DNA of 64,000 bases from an uncultured Dehalococcoidia bacterium (GTDB lineage: Bacteria; Chloroflexota; Dehalococcoidia; Lucifugimonadales; UBA3495). Below are positions 63,090 through 64,000 of this stretch, one piece after another. Below the pieces are notes generated by a model, which searched no databases, was not told the DNA's origin, and saw only the letters and a list, made by a program, of their open reading frames with translations. Made by a program: the position numbers and the translations under genes. The stretch is from contig OY282565.1 of the NCBI GenBank assembly GCA_958296445.1, forward strand, positions 2,525,570 through 2,589,569, given 5' to 3'. How positions within the stretch are numbered: position 1 is the stretch's first letter; the number at the start of each line of letters is the position of its first letter.

Positions 63090-64000
63090 CTACGGCAACT
63101 CGACAGACATACGCTGCATCCCCTTGTAGTCCCCGGCCCTCAGCCGCCCCAACGCCGTCAGCAGATAGGCCAGCACCGACATCGTGGCGTGCAGGCTCAC
63201 CCTTTTCTGCCCCAGGAACTGATGCCGGTCCAGCAACCGGGAATGCTTGGCACTGGCGAACCACCGCTCGATAGAAGTCCGTTTCCTGAAAAGCCCCTTC
63301 CACTCCGCGCTGGCCCGGTGCAGGGTTCCCATTATCCGCAGCCGTTTCCCTTCGGGCTTCTCCGAATACTCAAAGTCGCAGTAGCGGCTCCAGTCAGTCC
63401 GGCCTTTCAGATGGCATCCACCATCCGGGCAACGGAACCGGTGCTTCCCTTCCGGGTCGGTCTCTAGGAAATCCATTGTCTGGCCCCCGAAGCAGACGGG
63501 CAGGCCCTTCTCGTTATACAGCCCCTCGTACAGCCGCTTTCCCGTCTTCTTGTCTTCCGGCGGCCTAGGAACCGCTATAACCGGCGTGATGCCCAAGTCC
63601 GTTATGTGCTGGAAGTTATACCACGCATGATACCCCTTATCGGCAGTCAGATAACGGGGAGTGAGCCAAGGGTGAAGTTTGAGGGCAGCATCCAGATCCG
63701 CCCGGAGCCTGGGGCCTTCGTTATACTTGGCCGGGCGCACGTTGATATACAGGGGCAGGCCGTAGTGAGCGTCGCTGATGACGTCGGCGCCGTAGCCGAA
63801 GAACAATTCCTTATTGTCGGCCCCGGTTTGGGGACTTTTGTTCTTGGCCGTGCGGTATCCCAAGGCAGCGCCGGGATCCGCGGGAGTATCACGGCGGGGG
63901 TTGGCGTAGGCCGGGGTGCCGGTTTGGGGACTTTTGTTCTTGGCCGTGCGGTATCCCAAGGCAGCGCCGGGATCCGCGGGAGTATCACGGCGGGGGTTGG
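63090..64000 (-). mobile_element. DDE transposase gene (5' end outside window)
   Basis: The open frame runs from the window edge to TAG at 63090 and encodes a DDE-type transposase C-terminal two thirds. It has a GYGADVISDAHYGLPLYI strand region with Asp, the YLTADKGYHAWYNF motif (second Asp) and RTSIERWFASAKHSRLLDRH with the catalytic Glu. This pattern fits IS4/IS5/IS1182-type elements; I cannot name the family. The first ~45 visible residues are a 32-residue in-frame duplication encoded by a 96-bp repeat (63825-63920 and 63921-64000). Confidence 0.75.
63825..64000. repeat. 96-bp tandem repeat inside the transposase gene, cut by the window edge
   Basis: The unit beginning GGTTTGGGGACTTTTGTTCT occurs at 63825 and again at 63921, identical as far as it can be read. 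96 bp is 32 codons, so the frame is kept. More copies may lie beyond the window. Confidence 0.85.

Overview
The window is GC-rich bacterial DNA, most likely from a Chloroflexota member (Dehalococcoidia/SAR202-like or a relative). This is inferred from gene content: a DUF1800/DUF1501 pair, F420/flavin LLM oxidoreductases, several class III CoA transferases, a xanthine-dehydrogenase-type molybdoenzyme, a PAC2-family protein, Uma2 nucleases and lipoproteins with Thr/Pro linkers. Several families of short dispersed repeats fill the intergenic spaces and fit the same assignment. There is no rRNA or other strong taxonomic marker, so the assignment is only moderate.

Layout. 1-6.6 kb: a partial M28-like lipoprotein peptidase, the DUF1800/DUF1501/NHL trio, and a two-gene minus-strand cassette of a NADAR-domain protein and a phosphoribosyltransferase-like protein. 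6.8-13.2 kb: housekeeping and catabolic genes (NudC-type Nudix hydrolase, isochorismatase-like hydrolase, D12 adenine methylase, GMC oxidoreductase, EamA transporter, LLM oxidoreductase). 13.8-17.5 kb: a minus-strand block with a methyltransferase, RidA, CinA-type amidase, VanZ and ThiD. 17.9-21.5 kb: a tightly packed operon of a double-hotdog dehydratase and two CoA transferases. 21.8-26.8 kb: tRNA-Arg(TCT), a PAC2 protein and a NurA-HerA pair. 27-35 kb: a PhnD-like protein, two Uma2 paralogues around a VOC protein, a class III aminotransferase, a membrane glycosyltransferase-like gene broken at a poly-G tract, a second LLM oxidoreductase and a response regulator. 35.3-38.8 kb: an HNH-fused DNA methyltransferase with small satellite genes, lying between the response regulator and a histidine kinase. 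38.9-48.3 kb: secreted proteins, including a 1533-residue multidomain protein, then MBL, RidA, Lrp-ligand-domain, NIPSNAP and SurA-N-like genes. 48.3-54 kb: a UshA-like lipoprotein, a candidate small RNA with a strong promoter and terminator, a carboxymuconolactone-decarboxylase-like protein and a molybdoenzyme large subunit.

From 54 kb to the end the composition looks less GC-rich and the content becomes a defence/mobile island: a DUF4268 nuclease-like protein, a fused MNT-HEPN protein, a truncated Type ISP-like restriction enzyme, a BcgI-like nuclease-methylase plus specificity subunit followed by a coupled retropepsin-like gene, and a transposase running off the end. Two related 58-bp segments, one at the breakpoint of the truncated restriction gene, look like ends of a mobile element.

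The best candidates for less-described biology are the NADAR/PRTase-like cassette, the BcgI-like system with an aspartic protease and a tailed specificity subunit, the HNH-methyltransferase locus, and the four-arm small-RNA locus at 50.8 kb. All functions are read from sequence by eye; no database search was run.
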